Origin: Erigeron canadensis | Taxonomy: Eukaryota; Streptophyta; Magnoliopsida; Asterales; Asteraceae | Reading direction: 5' to 3' | Assembly: GCF_010389155.1 (NCBI RefSeq) | Contig: NC_057761.1 | Span: 5,148,501 to 5,212,500 of the forward strand | DNA length: 64,000 nucleotides | In this document: positions 36,720 to 49,419 of the stretch, piece after piece | Layout of the letters: every line of letters starts with the position of its first letter | Position numbering within the stretch: the first letter of the stretch is position 1 | Position numbers and translations under genes: made by a program | The notes under the pieces: generated by a model | Seen by the model: only the letters and a program-made list of their open reading frames with translations | Told to the model about the DNA's origin: nothing | Databases searched by the model: none

Positions 36720-37870
36720 GAAAAAAGGGTTGTGGTGGAGTATTGTTGACTCGATTAAACATACTTACGCGAATTCTGATCTAAAAAGTAATAGCATTAG
36801 TCGTATAGTTGGCAGTGGCTCTCAAACTAAAGTTTGGATCTATATTTGGTGCGGAAAAGAGTCGTTAGCTAATCAATTCCTAGACTTGCTGCTCTCGATG
36901 TGGATAAACTTTGCCTTATTAGTGGACGGCGTGATGCTACTTGTTGGAATTGGAAATGGCGAACACATCTAAGAAACACATGTGAATCTAATCAAGTTGA
37001 TCGGCTTATCAGCAAACTGCCGACCGGTTTCGCTAACGAGGACTGTGATAAATGAGATTGGGATTTTCAAGGTAAAAGCTCTTTTTCCATTGCTCAAATT
37101 TAAAAGTCTTAAGATTATCATAGCCTTCCTATGGATGCTAATCTAAACACAAGTGGAATCTCTTAGTCCCAAAAAAAAAGTAAACATCTTCACCTGGAGG
37201 TTGAGACAAAATAGCATCCCAACAAAAATGTGAATCTTTTTGCTAGAGACATTGATCTTAACACATTTAGATGTGAGCAATGTCATTCCGGGGGGGGGGG
37301 GGGGGGACTTTAAACCATCTTTTTAACCGCTGCAATATATCGCTAAGGATGTTAGGTCCTTTATACGCAAGTGGAATCGAATGACCATCCCAAATGCTCC
37401 CACTGATCAAATGGTGTGACAATTTAGGTTTCAATGGTAAGAAGTGGTATAGGACAAAAGCTATATTATTCACTTCTTGGTGGTATATTTGGAAAGCAAA
37501 GAATGACGTCTTACACAAAAATACTCGGGAGACCAGTATGGACATCTTTAGTGCTATCGTTAGACCAAACTTTTTTCTTTGTAATTTATTGTATTTTTTG
37601 TTAATAAGTTTGGCTTGGCTTGGATTACATCAATAACATCAGAGAGTGAAAATTGGTGGCTGAGTCTTTGTTGGTTGGAAGTTTTTCTCGTGTCCTGGGT
37701 CACCGTAATTGGCCCGAGATTTTTCACTCCTTTTGTAGTCCTTGCAGTTAATGTTTTGGGAAGACTCTAGAATAGTTGTATTGGTTTCTTTCTGGATTTT
37801 GTTGTACCTGTAATTGTACTTTTTTGCAACTAGCTTCTTGTTAATTGTCTTCTGCTGTTCTGGAAAAAAA
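36720..37870 (+). pseudogene. LINE (L1-type) ORF2 C-terminal remnant
   Basis: Frame pieces encode WWSIVDSIKHTYANSDLKSN and RIVGSGSQTKVWIYIWCGKE, typical of the region after the L1 reverse transcriptase, then WDFQGKSSFSIAQ, the zf-RVT-type FARDIDLNTFRCEQC, and WWYIWKAKNDVLHKNTRE. Several frameshifts, and a 17-G run (37290-37306) within the zf-RVT part. The element is 5'-truncated, as usual for LINEs, and ends near an A-rich stretch at about 37865. Confidence 0.8.
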
Positions 37871-38181
37871 TAGTCGTTGTCATCACTAGTCACCGCCACC
37901 ACTAGACCACATTTACCATCATTGTGGTTGCATTGCGCGAGTACCTTTCAAATAATGTTTTAGTTTATTCAAAAGATCATTTTATACAGATTAAATATTT
38001 GTTTAATAACTTTATATGTTTATAACTAAAAGAGATACCATGGATAGAACATGTACATCCTTTTGATTATAGAAAACGGTAATAAGTACTTCATTATGTT
38101 GTAACTATTTGAAAAAACATGATTTGTATTGCAAATAAATAATGAAAATATGACAATAATAAACCTACCTGACAAACCTAT

Positions 38182-38753
38182 TGTAAGTGCACGTTTTTGG
38201 TGTACAAATTATGGTCGTTGCTATATGAATTTTGTCAAGGCTGAAATACGACCTCGAGGATTTGCGAGCTCGTATTTATGGAGCAAAATACGACCTGCAT
38301 GTGTATATGCGAGGTTGTAAGTGCTACCAGCCCATATCGTGAAGAAGCCCAGCCCGTGATTGATATTAGGGTTTGTGTCATGTCATTATAAATACTTGTA
38401 TAGGTTTTAGGTTTGAGTTTGACGAGGTTAGGCAGAGTTAGCCTAGCAATAGCTATTGTATCGTTCAAGGATAGCAAGGTAGAGATCTATGCCTTGTTAC
38501 TCCGCCACTATCATGTAATTCTTAATTAAGTCGTCACTATGTTTGTAATCCGTAAACATAGTGATGTAGTCATACGGATTCTATCATTGTAATCATATGA
38601 CTAATAGTAATAGAGAATTACACTCGTTATATATCATCTCGATTTTGTTGTATTTGTGTGTATATTACTGCCTTGTGATCTATGGGTATTTATGGATTCC
38701 GCACATCTATATCCATAGAGATCTCATGATTACAATCCTACCATGCACTTTCA
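38182..38753 (+). repeat. 5' LTR of the non-coding element
   Basis: 572 bp from TGTAAGTGCACG to CACTTTCA. It is very similar to the 3' LTR. It holds the ACGACCTCG word and its reverse complement within 38245-38320. Confidence 0.92.
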
Positions 38754-38755
38754 TC

Positions 38756-38766
38756 TGGTATCAGAG
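38756..38766 (+). other. Primer-binding site of the non-coding element
   Basis: TGGTATCAGAG, the initiator methionyl-tRNA primer site, 2 bp after the LTR. Confidence 0.85.
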
Positions 38767-39683
38767 AGAAGGGGACGCAATTTATGCTTCTGTCACGAGA
38801 TCTGATCGTCTGAAAATAAATCGAATTATGTTTTCCTCCTTCCACGCTTTACAGAGTTAAAGCCTTGTAACGATGAAAACAAGATCTAGCTAGTTTCACA
38901 TGTTGTGGTAGACCCAGATTCGTGGCCTTTCAAGTTGGGGACGAATTAGGGTTTCTAGAGAAGAAGAGCTGCTGTCGTTCGAAGAAGATGCTTATCAGGA
39001 AGATTCGTGACCTGGTAGGATTACGACCTCGCGATTGGCCTTCTGAATTGCAACTTCGTAATTAGCCATCTAGTTTACAACCTCACAATTAGGTTCTTGA
39101 ATTGCGACCTCGTAAAGAACATGTAAGATGCGACCTCCTATTTGCTCAGAAAATACGACCTCACATATACAAGCAGCAGTAGTTCTAGTTCTCACAGAAG
39201 AGGAGTTCTTATGCGTTTCAAGTTGTTTAATCAGAAGACTTTGATCACAGTGTCGAAGAAAGTTATCTGAAGAAACATAGGGTAAGTTCCCGAGAGAAGA
39301 CTCTTATGTTGTTGTTGTAAAAAAAAAAAAAGTCTTTTGGCGGGACAAAATTTTTTTGCCCAGGGTCTTAAAATGGGATGAATCATGAAGATTTGAAGTT
39401 TGGTAGCATTCGGAAAATTTTAGGTCAATTTTCATCCGTTTTTGACGCGGATTTGGCGAAATTTTTTAGGAATTATCAAATTTTTCCTATGATCATGATA
39501 TCCAAAGTTTACATGGAATTCAAAGTTTCATTAGAACATATTTTGGCGGCAAAAATTTGGAGGGAAATCTGAAGTACCTTTTATACCCTATCTTGACATA
39601 AAAAGACCTCATTGTATAAGTATAAAGGAGATGTCAAATGAAAGACATTGCAAGTATTTAAGATAAGGACACAAATTGGGCTT

Positions 39684-41356
39684 TGATGTGTGAAATCTAG
39701 TCTTAAATTTATAAACAAGAAATACCCTAGAACTGACTACGACACACTCTCGGGCAGTGGACCCGTCCGTATGCAATATAGACTAAAGTAAGTCCAGGTT
39801 CGTTCCACAGAGACTACAAAGAACTAGCGAGTTTTAAGTAGTTAAAAAGAATTTGGTTTTTAAAGACACCACGTCATCTTGGTTTTTATTTGAAAAGTCA
39901 GTTTGATTGAAAGAGTTAGAAATTCCGTAGAATTTATCGAAAAGAGAATTGTCATATATCAAATAGAATTAAAAGATCATCCACTTCGACTCCATGACAC
40001 ACATTATTTAGTTTGCATCTATGTTAAAACCAATTCAACTTGTTGATTTTATAACGCGGTTAAATAAAGAACTCCATAGTAGCGCTCCTAGCTTATTACT
40101 CTACCCAACCCATTAACCAATCTTTCGACCCCTAAGTTCCGATGACCACCTTCCCTATCAAGACCTACTAAATTGACGAATTTGTATTGTTATTGTAAAC
40201 AATCTTGTCTATCGATTTTACCAAACCGTTAACACTTTGAATTCTATTATCTATTGTTGTTTATTGTCTTGTTACCACAAGTCAACACCTATTAATTGTA
40301 CCCAATTAACTAGAACAATGTACTCTTAAACTTAGATACCTCTAAATCATTCATACATCATCAACGAATCAATAGATAAGAGCACAAGAACTCAAAACAT
40401 TAAAATTACGACAAAACGTTTAACTATCAACTTGAATTCTTAAAATCATGCACCCTTTATTCATTGCGTCACTTCATCTTAGTAGATGATAAAACACTTA
40501 GCTACACATGACAACACAAATAAAACTAACAATTATTATATAAATAAAATCCATAATAATAATGTTAAATAATAAAGTCTTGTAATAATATTGCTAAAAA
40601 TTAAAATAAAGAAAGTAAAACAAGTTCGAACGAGAGTTCTGTTGTTGTAGTCGAGTTGCTTGCGGCTGACCCTCTCGAAAACCAACTCCACCTCCTGCCG
40701 ACCTCCTCAATTCCTTATTTTATTCGATGATAGATTGTCTCTCTAATTGGCTGCATGCATATATTATATATAGGGATAGTCTTCTTGGAGCCCACGTATG
40801 AAACAAGAGTCGGTTTGGAACTTGGAAGCTGACATTAATTGGAAAACATGTAGTTGAATTTAGTCCAAATTGGGCTAATTTTCTCGGCCAACTCACAAAA
40901 TTATACCAAAACTGGGCTAGCCCACTTTTCTTCTTTTCTTTGCTTCCAGCCCATAATTTGTGAACTTCACTTTTATCTTTTCTTCTTATTGATTTCGGCT
41001 GTTCACTCACATGAGCACTCACATGCACCTTGCTTCTTTAATTGCATAATTATATGATAGGTATTTTGGTTTTTGCTGTTCACATGATCACAAGTCCAGC
41101 CACCATAGTATTAAGTCTTGTACTTAATATTTATGCAACACAAATAATATGTGTTACATTATTATTTTTTTTATCTTCAATCATCATTTTCTTCATAACT
41201 CATCTTCATTTAACTCACTTTCGTCATATATCATCTTATAGACCTATAGTTCAATAAAACACATATTAAGTATAAAAGTCTATAAAAATGACGATAATCC
41301 AAATATAAAAGATACAATATCGCATAAAATAAATATGTATAAAATAGGCGATATCA
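39684..41356. repeat. Solo LTR with GGCTT target duplication
   Basis: 1673 bp starting TGATGTGTGAAATC and ending GGCGATATCA (tips TGAT/ATCA), flanked by ggctt at 39679-39683 and 41357-41361. The block GGGCAGTGGACCCGTCCG..GTAAGTCCAGGTTCGTTC has a counterpart in the inverted LTR at 49420-51010. No internal genes, so it is the product of LTR-LTR recombination. Confidence 0.87.
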
Positions 41357-41510
41357 GGCTTCTATCCAGATTTGTTGCAGAGAAACCAGTTTATTCACTT
41401 TCATATTTATATTGGTTTTTGGGCAAGAAATCTGAAGTGCGTGAGTTTACAACGATATTATTAGGTCATTGAGGTACTCATTGTACAAAGTGACAAATGA
41501 TGTTACTTTA

Positions 41511-44500
41511 TGTGACACCCGTAAGTCGACCACGAAAAATTCTGTTTCAAATTTAAAATTTTAAAAACGAGAATACGACCTCGTATTGTTAGTCGACCTC
41601 GTAATTGTAAAATGACCTTGTATTTTGGTATCGACATCGTATATGTGATACGACCTCGTAATCTAATTTTGGCATCGTATTTTAGACCTAGCATCGTAAT
41701 TTAGTCTCACATCGTATTTACGTGTCCGGCATCGTATTCTTTGGTAAGCATGGAAACCTTACATTTTACCCTACATATAAATGGTCTTATTCTTTCACAA
41801 AACCCTCATTCCATCAACTTAGCCTCCAAGAAAAACACACACAAACCCTTACTACCTCCCTTTTGCTACCCCAAATTGCTACCTCACTTTACTAACTCAT
41901 TTTTACTACCTCACCATTACTACCCCATTTTACATCAAGTTTTATAAAATCCAACCTTATTTTGTTTAGATTTAGCTTTAACAACATTGTTTTTACGTCC
42001 TAAACATCTTTACAAACACATATTTTACAGATTCAAGGTATAAAATCAAAACTTAATTTATGCTCTCTTTTTTGGTATTTTCGGTTTTTCTTTGAATACA
42101 CACACTACACCCACCAAGTAACAAACTTTTTACGTCCAAAACGTTCAGAATCATATATTCCAACTCTTGTCAAAGTCTCATGTGATTTCGTTAACAAAAT
42201 CTTGAGATTTAAGAAATTTTTATATACTTTTTATAAACTTTGTTTAAATAGGTCTTCGAGTTTAAGTCCGTTCTAGAGATTCCGACTTTAGTATTGTTTT
42301 TCTATCATATTTGGGGGTCTAAAAGTACAATCTGATGATAAAAACACATCTTAGATTGAAAGAAACGATTAGGGTTTTCTAGAACAAAATTTGGGGAAAA
42401 ACAGCCCAGTTTGCGACCCCGTCGAAATGTGACCTCGTATTTCCATTTGCGACCTCGTATTTCAAATGTGATCTCGTATTTCATTTGAGACCTCGTATTG
42501 CAAATGTGACCTCGTATTTCAAATGTGACCTCGTATTTCAAATGTGACCTTGTATTTCAGTTGTGACCTCGTATTTCTAAATAAGACCCCAGATTTACTA
42601 GCCTCTCAAATTTAGCCTCTTAAATCTAGCCTCTTAATTTCAGTTTTGTCTTTTAGTGAAATAAGACCCCAAATTCAATTTAAGACCTCATTATTCAATT
42701 GAGACCTCGAATTTCGATTACTACCTCGGATTAGTCAACTTTAGTCAACTTTGTTCGGTTTAGTCAGCTTCGGTCAACTTTAGTCGATTTGTTCAACTTA
42801 GTCAAACTCATAATTTGGTCAACTTTGGTCAAACTTGTAAAATGTGGTCAGAGTCAAACTAGTACGCTTTGGACAACATGGCCAACTCTTGGCGACACAT
42901 TATGAGCACGTTTACCTATATTGAATGAATACTTAATTGTGATAACTTGTAACAGATTGTTGCGTATCGGTTACTTGCTTTCTGATATCTTGCGTAGCTT
43001 AAGCTTGTTGTTACCGCTCATGTGAGTTTCGTAGCCCCTCTTTTTGTATGTTTTGGAGTGGAAGGATACTTGTGCCTTTGTGTCTATCATCATTTATGGC
43101 TATTTGACTGTACTGTATGATGTGCTGACGCGAGTCCAGAAGACGTTGTCGGAAATCAACGGGCCATGGTCAATAATAAGGGAAGTGGAGATGAGATGGA
43201 ATGAATGGAAAGTCAAGACTTGACCAGATACACAAGTATAAGGCAAATATGACTGGGTATAAGTCCCAACTATTACTAGATGGGTGCTGAAGACACCTCT
43301 ATGTCGATGGTGAGTGAACTTTGCAACACAATCAATTAATCTGGATATGACCAGTTTAGATTGATCGTGTACCAGGTTAACTGGAGTAAAAGTATTAAGG
43401 TGTCAGAATACGTAAATTAATACAATGCAATAATATAAATGACAAGTATATAAACTGGTGAGACAATATGTAAATTTCAAGTGTATTTTATTTATTTGAT
43501 TGTTTAAATAAAATACAAGGTTGTTGCGGAACCAAGATAATACATGAATGTAAATATCCTAACAACCCATGAATTACAATTGATCTAAACTTGGAAATTC
43601 TCCTAAACAATCGAAACACTTAGAGTTGTGAAATGTTCCTTTTTGAGATTGAGAAAATATTGCACAAGTTCACCAATATTGTAGAATATATGTATTTGCA
43701 AAGTTGTTAAAAATGCTTGTGCAAGGACCTCTATTTATAGTCGAAGATTGAGCATGGGGATCTCAACTTCGACGTACAAATATGGTTGACAGCACACAAA
43801 AGTATTGTTTAAATAATCCTTTGTGTGTGCTAAATAAAGTAAGACAAAAGTTTACTTTATTCAACCACTCTACATCTTTGCACCTTTATCCAGAGACAAT
43901 ATCATTGTCCGGTTAAAAGGATGTAGAGTAAAAAGGTCCTCCTCGTAATCAGTGTAAAGCTTTGTAAGAGCATTTACACTGGAGGATTCTCCAGTTGATT
44001 TATCTGGTAGATTGTCAACTGGGCTTCGCTGCCATTGCCAATCTCTGTCTTCCATTTGTTGTCTTTGACTTCAACTGGAAGATCTTCAGATTCTAGTCTT
44101 CTGATCTCAACTGGAGGAAGTCATTAGTTGCTAAACCTGTACAATGCAACTGGACTTCTAATATTTCGGACAATTCCGCATGCTCTCCAGATGTCGCTGG
44201 AGAGCTCCAGTTTGGCTTAAACTGGACCTAACACTGGGGTATCGAACAAGGAGGCGGTGAATTGAAAATCTTATGCGAATTATAATGATGATGCAATGCA
44301 ATTTGTTAAATTTAAAAAGAGATATTTTTTATTTATTAATTAAACTACGAAAACTAGATGCAAACATAAACTAAAGCAAGTAAAACAAACACACAATCAA
44401 TATTTCACACCAGTACTTGGCTAGACGGAATCCTCCCATCTCATGGTGACCATGGTTTACTAAAAATAAATAATATAATCCGTTTGGTTAATAGTGACTT

Positions 44501-46812
44501 AGAAATCATTGACCTTTACTTGAGAAATGGCGTGACAAAATATCCAACTCAATTAACTAGACGGTCATGTACGATAAAATATTTAGACATTAAAATCACT
44601 AGAAACGGTAAAAATGAGTATTGCGGTCACAAGTATTCCCCACTCCCACCGTTTAGCATGAAAAACGACTCAAGAGGCTTAGATTAAAATACAAGTTGGT
44701 GTCCCTTTATGTACCCAAACCAAGCTAACAAGTTATAAAAACATTTAGACGTTCATTTTTTAATGCAATTACAACCTATTAATTTATAAATCTTATTTGA
44801 CTAATCGACTCCAAAAGCAACATATGGTTTTACGTTCATAAACACCATGGTGAAAAATCACCAACATATACAAGTTCAATCAAACGGTCATTTGCAAAGC
44901 ACTAGTATATATCATGTTATCATAATTCATCAACTAGTCGAAATATGACTTTTAAAGTCAATAATCTCAAAATCACAAATAATCAACCTTTCAACCATCA
45001 ATTAAACAATGCCATGACAAAGTGGGTCTCATTTTAATGCCTAGCCAAACACCATATTACACTACTCACAGATCATATCAAAGAAACAAACATAAATAGC
45101 TATATTATCATATAAAATAGTCATGTTGTTTACAATGAAATAAAATAGAGTAGAGAAATACAACCCTTAAATGCAAAATCAAATCAATGGATGAGATGGA
45201 TGGCAATCTTCATCTTCTTCGACCCTCACAATGCTCCAAGACCCAAAATCCCCAAAAAGTGATGAATCTTTACTTTATAGATGAAAATAGTTGATGGATT
45301 TTGTAAAGGGAGTGATAGAGATAAAGATGGTGGATGATTTTTAGATGATAATGGATTGATGGTGATTTAGATGATGATTTGATGATGAAGATGAGGGTTT
45401 TTGGTGAATGGTTTTATGTGATTGATCGGATGGGAGTAAAAGTGTGTAATAAAAATATCAAGTGTGGTCTCTCAAATTATCCAATCCCTCTTCCTTTTTT
45501 GCTGCTACTCGTTTTATGTTGTTCTCCAAAAAAAAAATTCAGCCACATATATATTTGAGTGATGTTGTGATCTCCTGATTGGCTGGTCAAAATGTCAGAG
45601 GATTAGATTGAGATTGAGGTGTGACATGGTGGCTCGACAGGTGAGGATGAGGTCAACAAAATGAAATGAATGAAATGAAAGTAAATTCCTGTGACTCTCT
45701 TTTGCTCCACGTCTGCTGCTTCTTTCTTTTCTTTATTTGACTCCATATTCAAAGTGAGACATTGGGCTTCTAGTAAATTTCAGTTGGGTTCATTTCTTGT
45801 ATGTAGATACCACGGCCCAAAGAAATAAAAGGTGGTGTCTTGTTTTGTTTTCATTTTTGTAGGTTGCTCCAGCCAAAAACAATTGAAACTTATATGATAA
45901 TTGTTGAGCTGCTGTCTTCAGGCTCTTGTCACTTGTCTCAAACCTTATGTCTTGAATTGAATTTGTCAATAATTGAACCCGAACACTATCAATTCACTTG
46001 TACACAACTTTAATCACATTTTTGATCATCAAAGCAACGTTTTAGCTCCAAATCACCATAATCATACAAGTGACCTACAAAAATTGCTTATACAAGTAAT
46101 AAGGCACTAAAAACACATAAAAATTGACATAAAATTCATTCAAATAACATATCTTAGCCTAAAAATAAACATGTCGAATATGTATAAATTGACTAATATC
46201 ATGTGCACTGTGATACTTGATACTTGTGGTGGAGTTTGAGATGCTTGATACTTGATATTTATGGTGGAGTTGAAGGCACCAGATACTTGATACTTGCACC
46301 TTAGGCCTAGTATACTGTAAGTGTTGGTGGCATAGAGATACTTGATTCTTGCTATCATAAGTAAGCTGATGGCCATATTGCTATGTGGATCTTGATGATA
46401 TTTCGACCTGGCACATAACTTGATACTTGTTTACAAAACCTACGAACTCACCAACCATTGTATTGACGCTTTTGAGTATCCTTTAAGGTGAGCATGTGAA
46501 TCGTATTAGAGGTGGCTAAGGAGCATAGCATGGTGACCTGTAGCAGACCAGACTAGGGTTTTGGAGCTGCATATCTTATGTTTATGTTATGTTTGCTATA
46601 TGTTTAGATTATAGCATTATGCCTATTCGTTATTCCCCTACGTGGGAGTTTATCTATGTTTTATTTGAATCTTGACTTTATGTTGGATATTTGTGTTTGG
46701 ATTTTATGAAATGCGTGTTATTTAAGTATTCAAGTAGCTACTCTACGTAATATCCATGACGCGTGTACAATGCGTCGCATCCCGAGTTTTCCGCCTTAGT
46801 CGGGGTGTGACA
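41511..46812 (+). repeat. Large gypsy-type solo LTR with CTTTA target duplication
   Basis: 5302 bp starting TGTGACACCCG and ending CGGGGTGTGACA, flanked by cttta at 41506-41510 and 46813-46817. The tips are typical of Tekay/Retand-like plant gypsy LTRs. At 5.3 kb it is long, so it may contain a further unrecognised insertion (43130-44230 is a candidate). It contains several reiterated-word tracts: GACCTCGTATTT (41526-42580), GTCAACTTT (42727-42860), CTGGAG/CTCCAG (43975-44226) and GATACTTG (46205-46425). Confidence 0.82.
42413..42580. repeat. Tandem array of a 19-20 bp unit, GACCTCGTATTTCAAATGT
   Basis: About eight consecutive units of 19-20 bp, each containing GACCTCGTATTT with few changes. 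On the minus strand an open frame reads through it as repeats of KYEVTFEIRG-like words, but the unit length is not a multiple of three overall and no gene is supported. Confidence 0.92.
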
Positions 46813-47397
46813 CTTTAACTTTCAAAACGCTCAAGTAGTATAAGGGAGTGAAAGTTGTTGTCGAAGTATCTTTATGATGAAGTTGGTTACTTGGTGTTCA
46901 GCATTTAAAGATCGATCCTATTCATATTCCAAAGATTTATAATTGGGCAATTTACGTGCGATTGCAGAGTTATAGATATTCGCGGGTCATATAACGAAGG
47001 GGAGATCGGATAAGAAAGGCTTCGCGTAATTGGGAGACTTATAAAGGTATTGAGAAAAGGGTGACACTGCCTGTGAAATAGGATTCATGTTTCTACAATT
47101 TGTGATTCAAGCTACAAAGTTTCTGGTTTTCATAAGAGTTAACTAGTTCAGTGTTGATCGTTGGAAATTCAACATCTCTATCATATGCCGATTAGGCAAG
47201 GCAAGCAGAGAATTGAGTGTGCTTAATTTGGAGGGACTTATCATTGAGGGGGGGGGGACTACAACGAGATATGGTGCATTAGTTGACTAATATGACGATA
47301 TAGAAAGTTTGGAGTTTGCTTTTCAAATTTGCAGTTTCGAAGGATCAAGTTTCAAGATTATCAACAGAATAGATATAGCAACGCCCAAGGGGGAGAC

Positions 47398-47964
47398 TGT
47401 AAGTGCACGTTTTTGGTGTACAAATTATGGTCGTTGCTATATGAATTCTGTCAAGGCTGAAATACGACCTCGAGGATTTGCGAGCTCGTATTTATGGAGC
47501 AAAATACGACCTGCATGTGTATATGCGAGGTCGTAAGTGCTACCAGCCCATATCGTGAAGAAGCCCAGCCCGCGATTGATATTATGGTTTGTGTCATGTC
47601 ATTATAAATACTTGTATAGGTTTTAGGTTTGAGTTTGACAAGGTTAGGCAAAGTTGGCCTAGCAATAGCTATTGTATCATCCAAGGATAGCAAGGTAGAG
47701 ATATATGCCTTGTTACTCTGCCATTATCATGTAATTCTTAATTAAGCGTCACTATGTTTGTAATCCATAAACATAGTGATGTAGTCATACGGATTCTGTC
47801 ATTGTAATCATATGACTAATAATAATAGAGTATTATACTCGTTATCATCTCAATTCTGCTTTATTTGTGTGTATATTACTGCCTTGTGATCAATGGGTAT
47901 ATATGGATTCCGCACATCTATATCAATAAAGATCTCGTGATTATGATCCTACCATGAACTTTCA
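47398..47964 (+). repeat. 3' LTR of the non-coding element
   Basis: 567 bp, same ends as 38182-38753, followed by the cctat duplication. Confidence 0.92.
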
Positions 47965-47969
47965 CCTAT

Positions 47970-49419
47970 GGAACCTATAAGAGCGTTCAACATATTTACC
48001 ATTTATTGCGGGTTCCCAAATTAAGGTGGTTGTAATTATATGGGGATATAGGTTCAGTTTTGTTAGAACCGAATTAGGAAGTATGCACAGAGAGAATTAG
48101 AAAAAATAAGAATAGAATAAGAATTGTAATTATGAGTTTAAGACATTATATTTATAATATCAAAACATACAACTTCGTGTTTAATCATGTGCAACATAAG
48201 TTCTTGTAGTTTTAATCACCTAATGAAAAACCTTATTGTATGTCTATAATAGTAAATACGTCCATCGTATATTTAGTTAACATAAAAATTTCAATTATCA
48301 TCAATTATCATATCAGAAATGATAGATGATAATAGTTACAAAATAAATCACTTTCATATGTTACTTAAACTTGTTTTTTTGAAAAAACTAAATAACACGT
48401 AGATATATACATTCATAACCTTAATATTTAATTTTGAGTTATAGTTTTATCATGATTACATACCAACATAACATAATACTTTAATAACTTACATGATCTC
48501 TATCTTAAGTTTTTTCCTATTATCACTACATATGAAGCAAAAATGAATGAGTGTGATATCTCTATTTAATTACATAACTCATAATATCTTTTCCACCTTG
48601 TCCATTGGTTCACCATTACCAACACTCTTACTAACACAAAAAATAAAAAAAATAAAAAATCAACAATAGTATATTTATATGGATATATCCATTGCAACCC
48701 AAAATTAAAATGTGATTAAAGACATATCAACACCCAAAATAAAAATATACAGTACAAAGAAATAAACATTTAAAATAATTAGTCCATGAACATCATGAAT
48801 CCCCAAATGCTTACATGAATTAAGTATATTTAAAAACAATATGTAAAAAGACCCAGACAGTAGATGATTTTAAACCCACAAAGCAGTTAACTATCCTTAA
48901 AATCTAGTCATTTCTTCACAAAGAGATAAAGCTATTATTATTAGAGAAAAAGGAAAGTGAGCATATAGTTTTTCTCTCACGCTAAGAGATAAGAAGTAGA
49001 TATTTAGAAAGTTTTTTAGGCGGATGGATGACTTCTTGGTGTGGGTTTCTAGGTGATTATGGAAGAAAGTTTGAGATTTAGATTTATGGCAATGTAAGTG
49101 TGGATCTTAGGAGATTATAAGAAGAAAAAGATAAAAATAAATAAATAAATAAAAAATGGAAGAGGATTCCCTCAATTTATTTCCCTAACTTGAGTTAAGT
49201 TGGGGAAATCTTTACCCTTGAATAAAAATCAATGGCCAAGATTTAAAGATGATCTTTAAATCTTGACTCGTGATTTTTATCTAAGGGTCAATATTATCCT
49301 AACATGACTAAATTTAAAGAAATAGAGTAGCTTTTAGTTTGACTTGGGTCATGTTTTTCGTCCTATTCCGCAACGAGGTGGGATGTTGTTCCATTCGATA
49401 CTAGTCTAGTACCGGTTGG
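47970..49419. other. Intergenic DNA, no gene
   Basis: Very AT-rich, with scattered simple A/T tracts. No reading frame, RNA gene or named repeat seen. Confidence 0.5.

Larger units (their letters stand above)
38182..47964 (+). mobile_element. LTR retrotransposon without coding capacity, interrupted by two solo LTRs
   Basis: The LTR pair 38182-38753 and 47398-47964 is flanked by a perfect 5-bp duplication, cctat (38177-38181 and 47965-47969). A primer site TGGTATCAGAG starts at 38756, and a purine tract CCAAGGGGGAGAC precedes the 3' LTR. Subtracting the two solo LTRs leaves about 1.7 kb of internal DNA with no gag or pol, so it is a non-autonomous element (LARD/TRIM-like in type, larger than a TRIM). 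The methionyl-tRNA type primer site points to the copia lineage. Confidence 0.9.

Noticed and set aside
42305..42541. Minus-strand frame with repeated KYEVTFEIRG words
   Set aside because: It is the translation of the 19-20 bp DNA array; the unit is not a multiple of three and the frame exists by chance.
42413..42580. CRISPR-like regular repeat array
   Set aside because: Units are contiguous with no unique spacers, the host is a plant and the array lies in a solo LTR.
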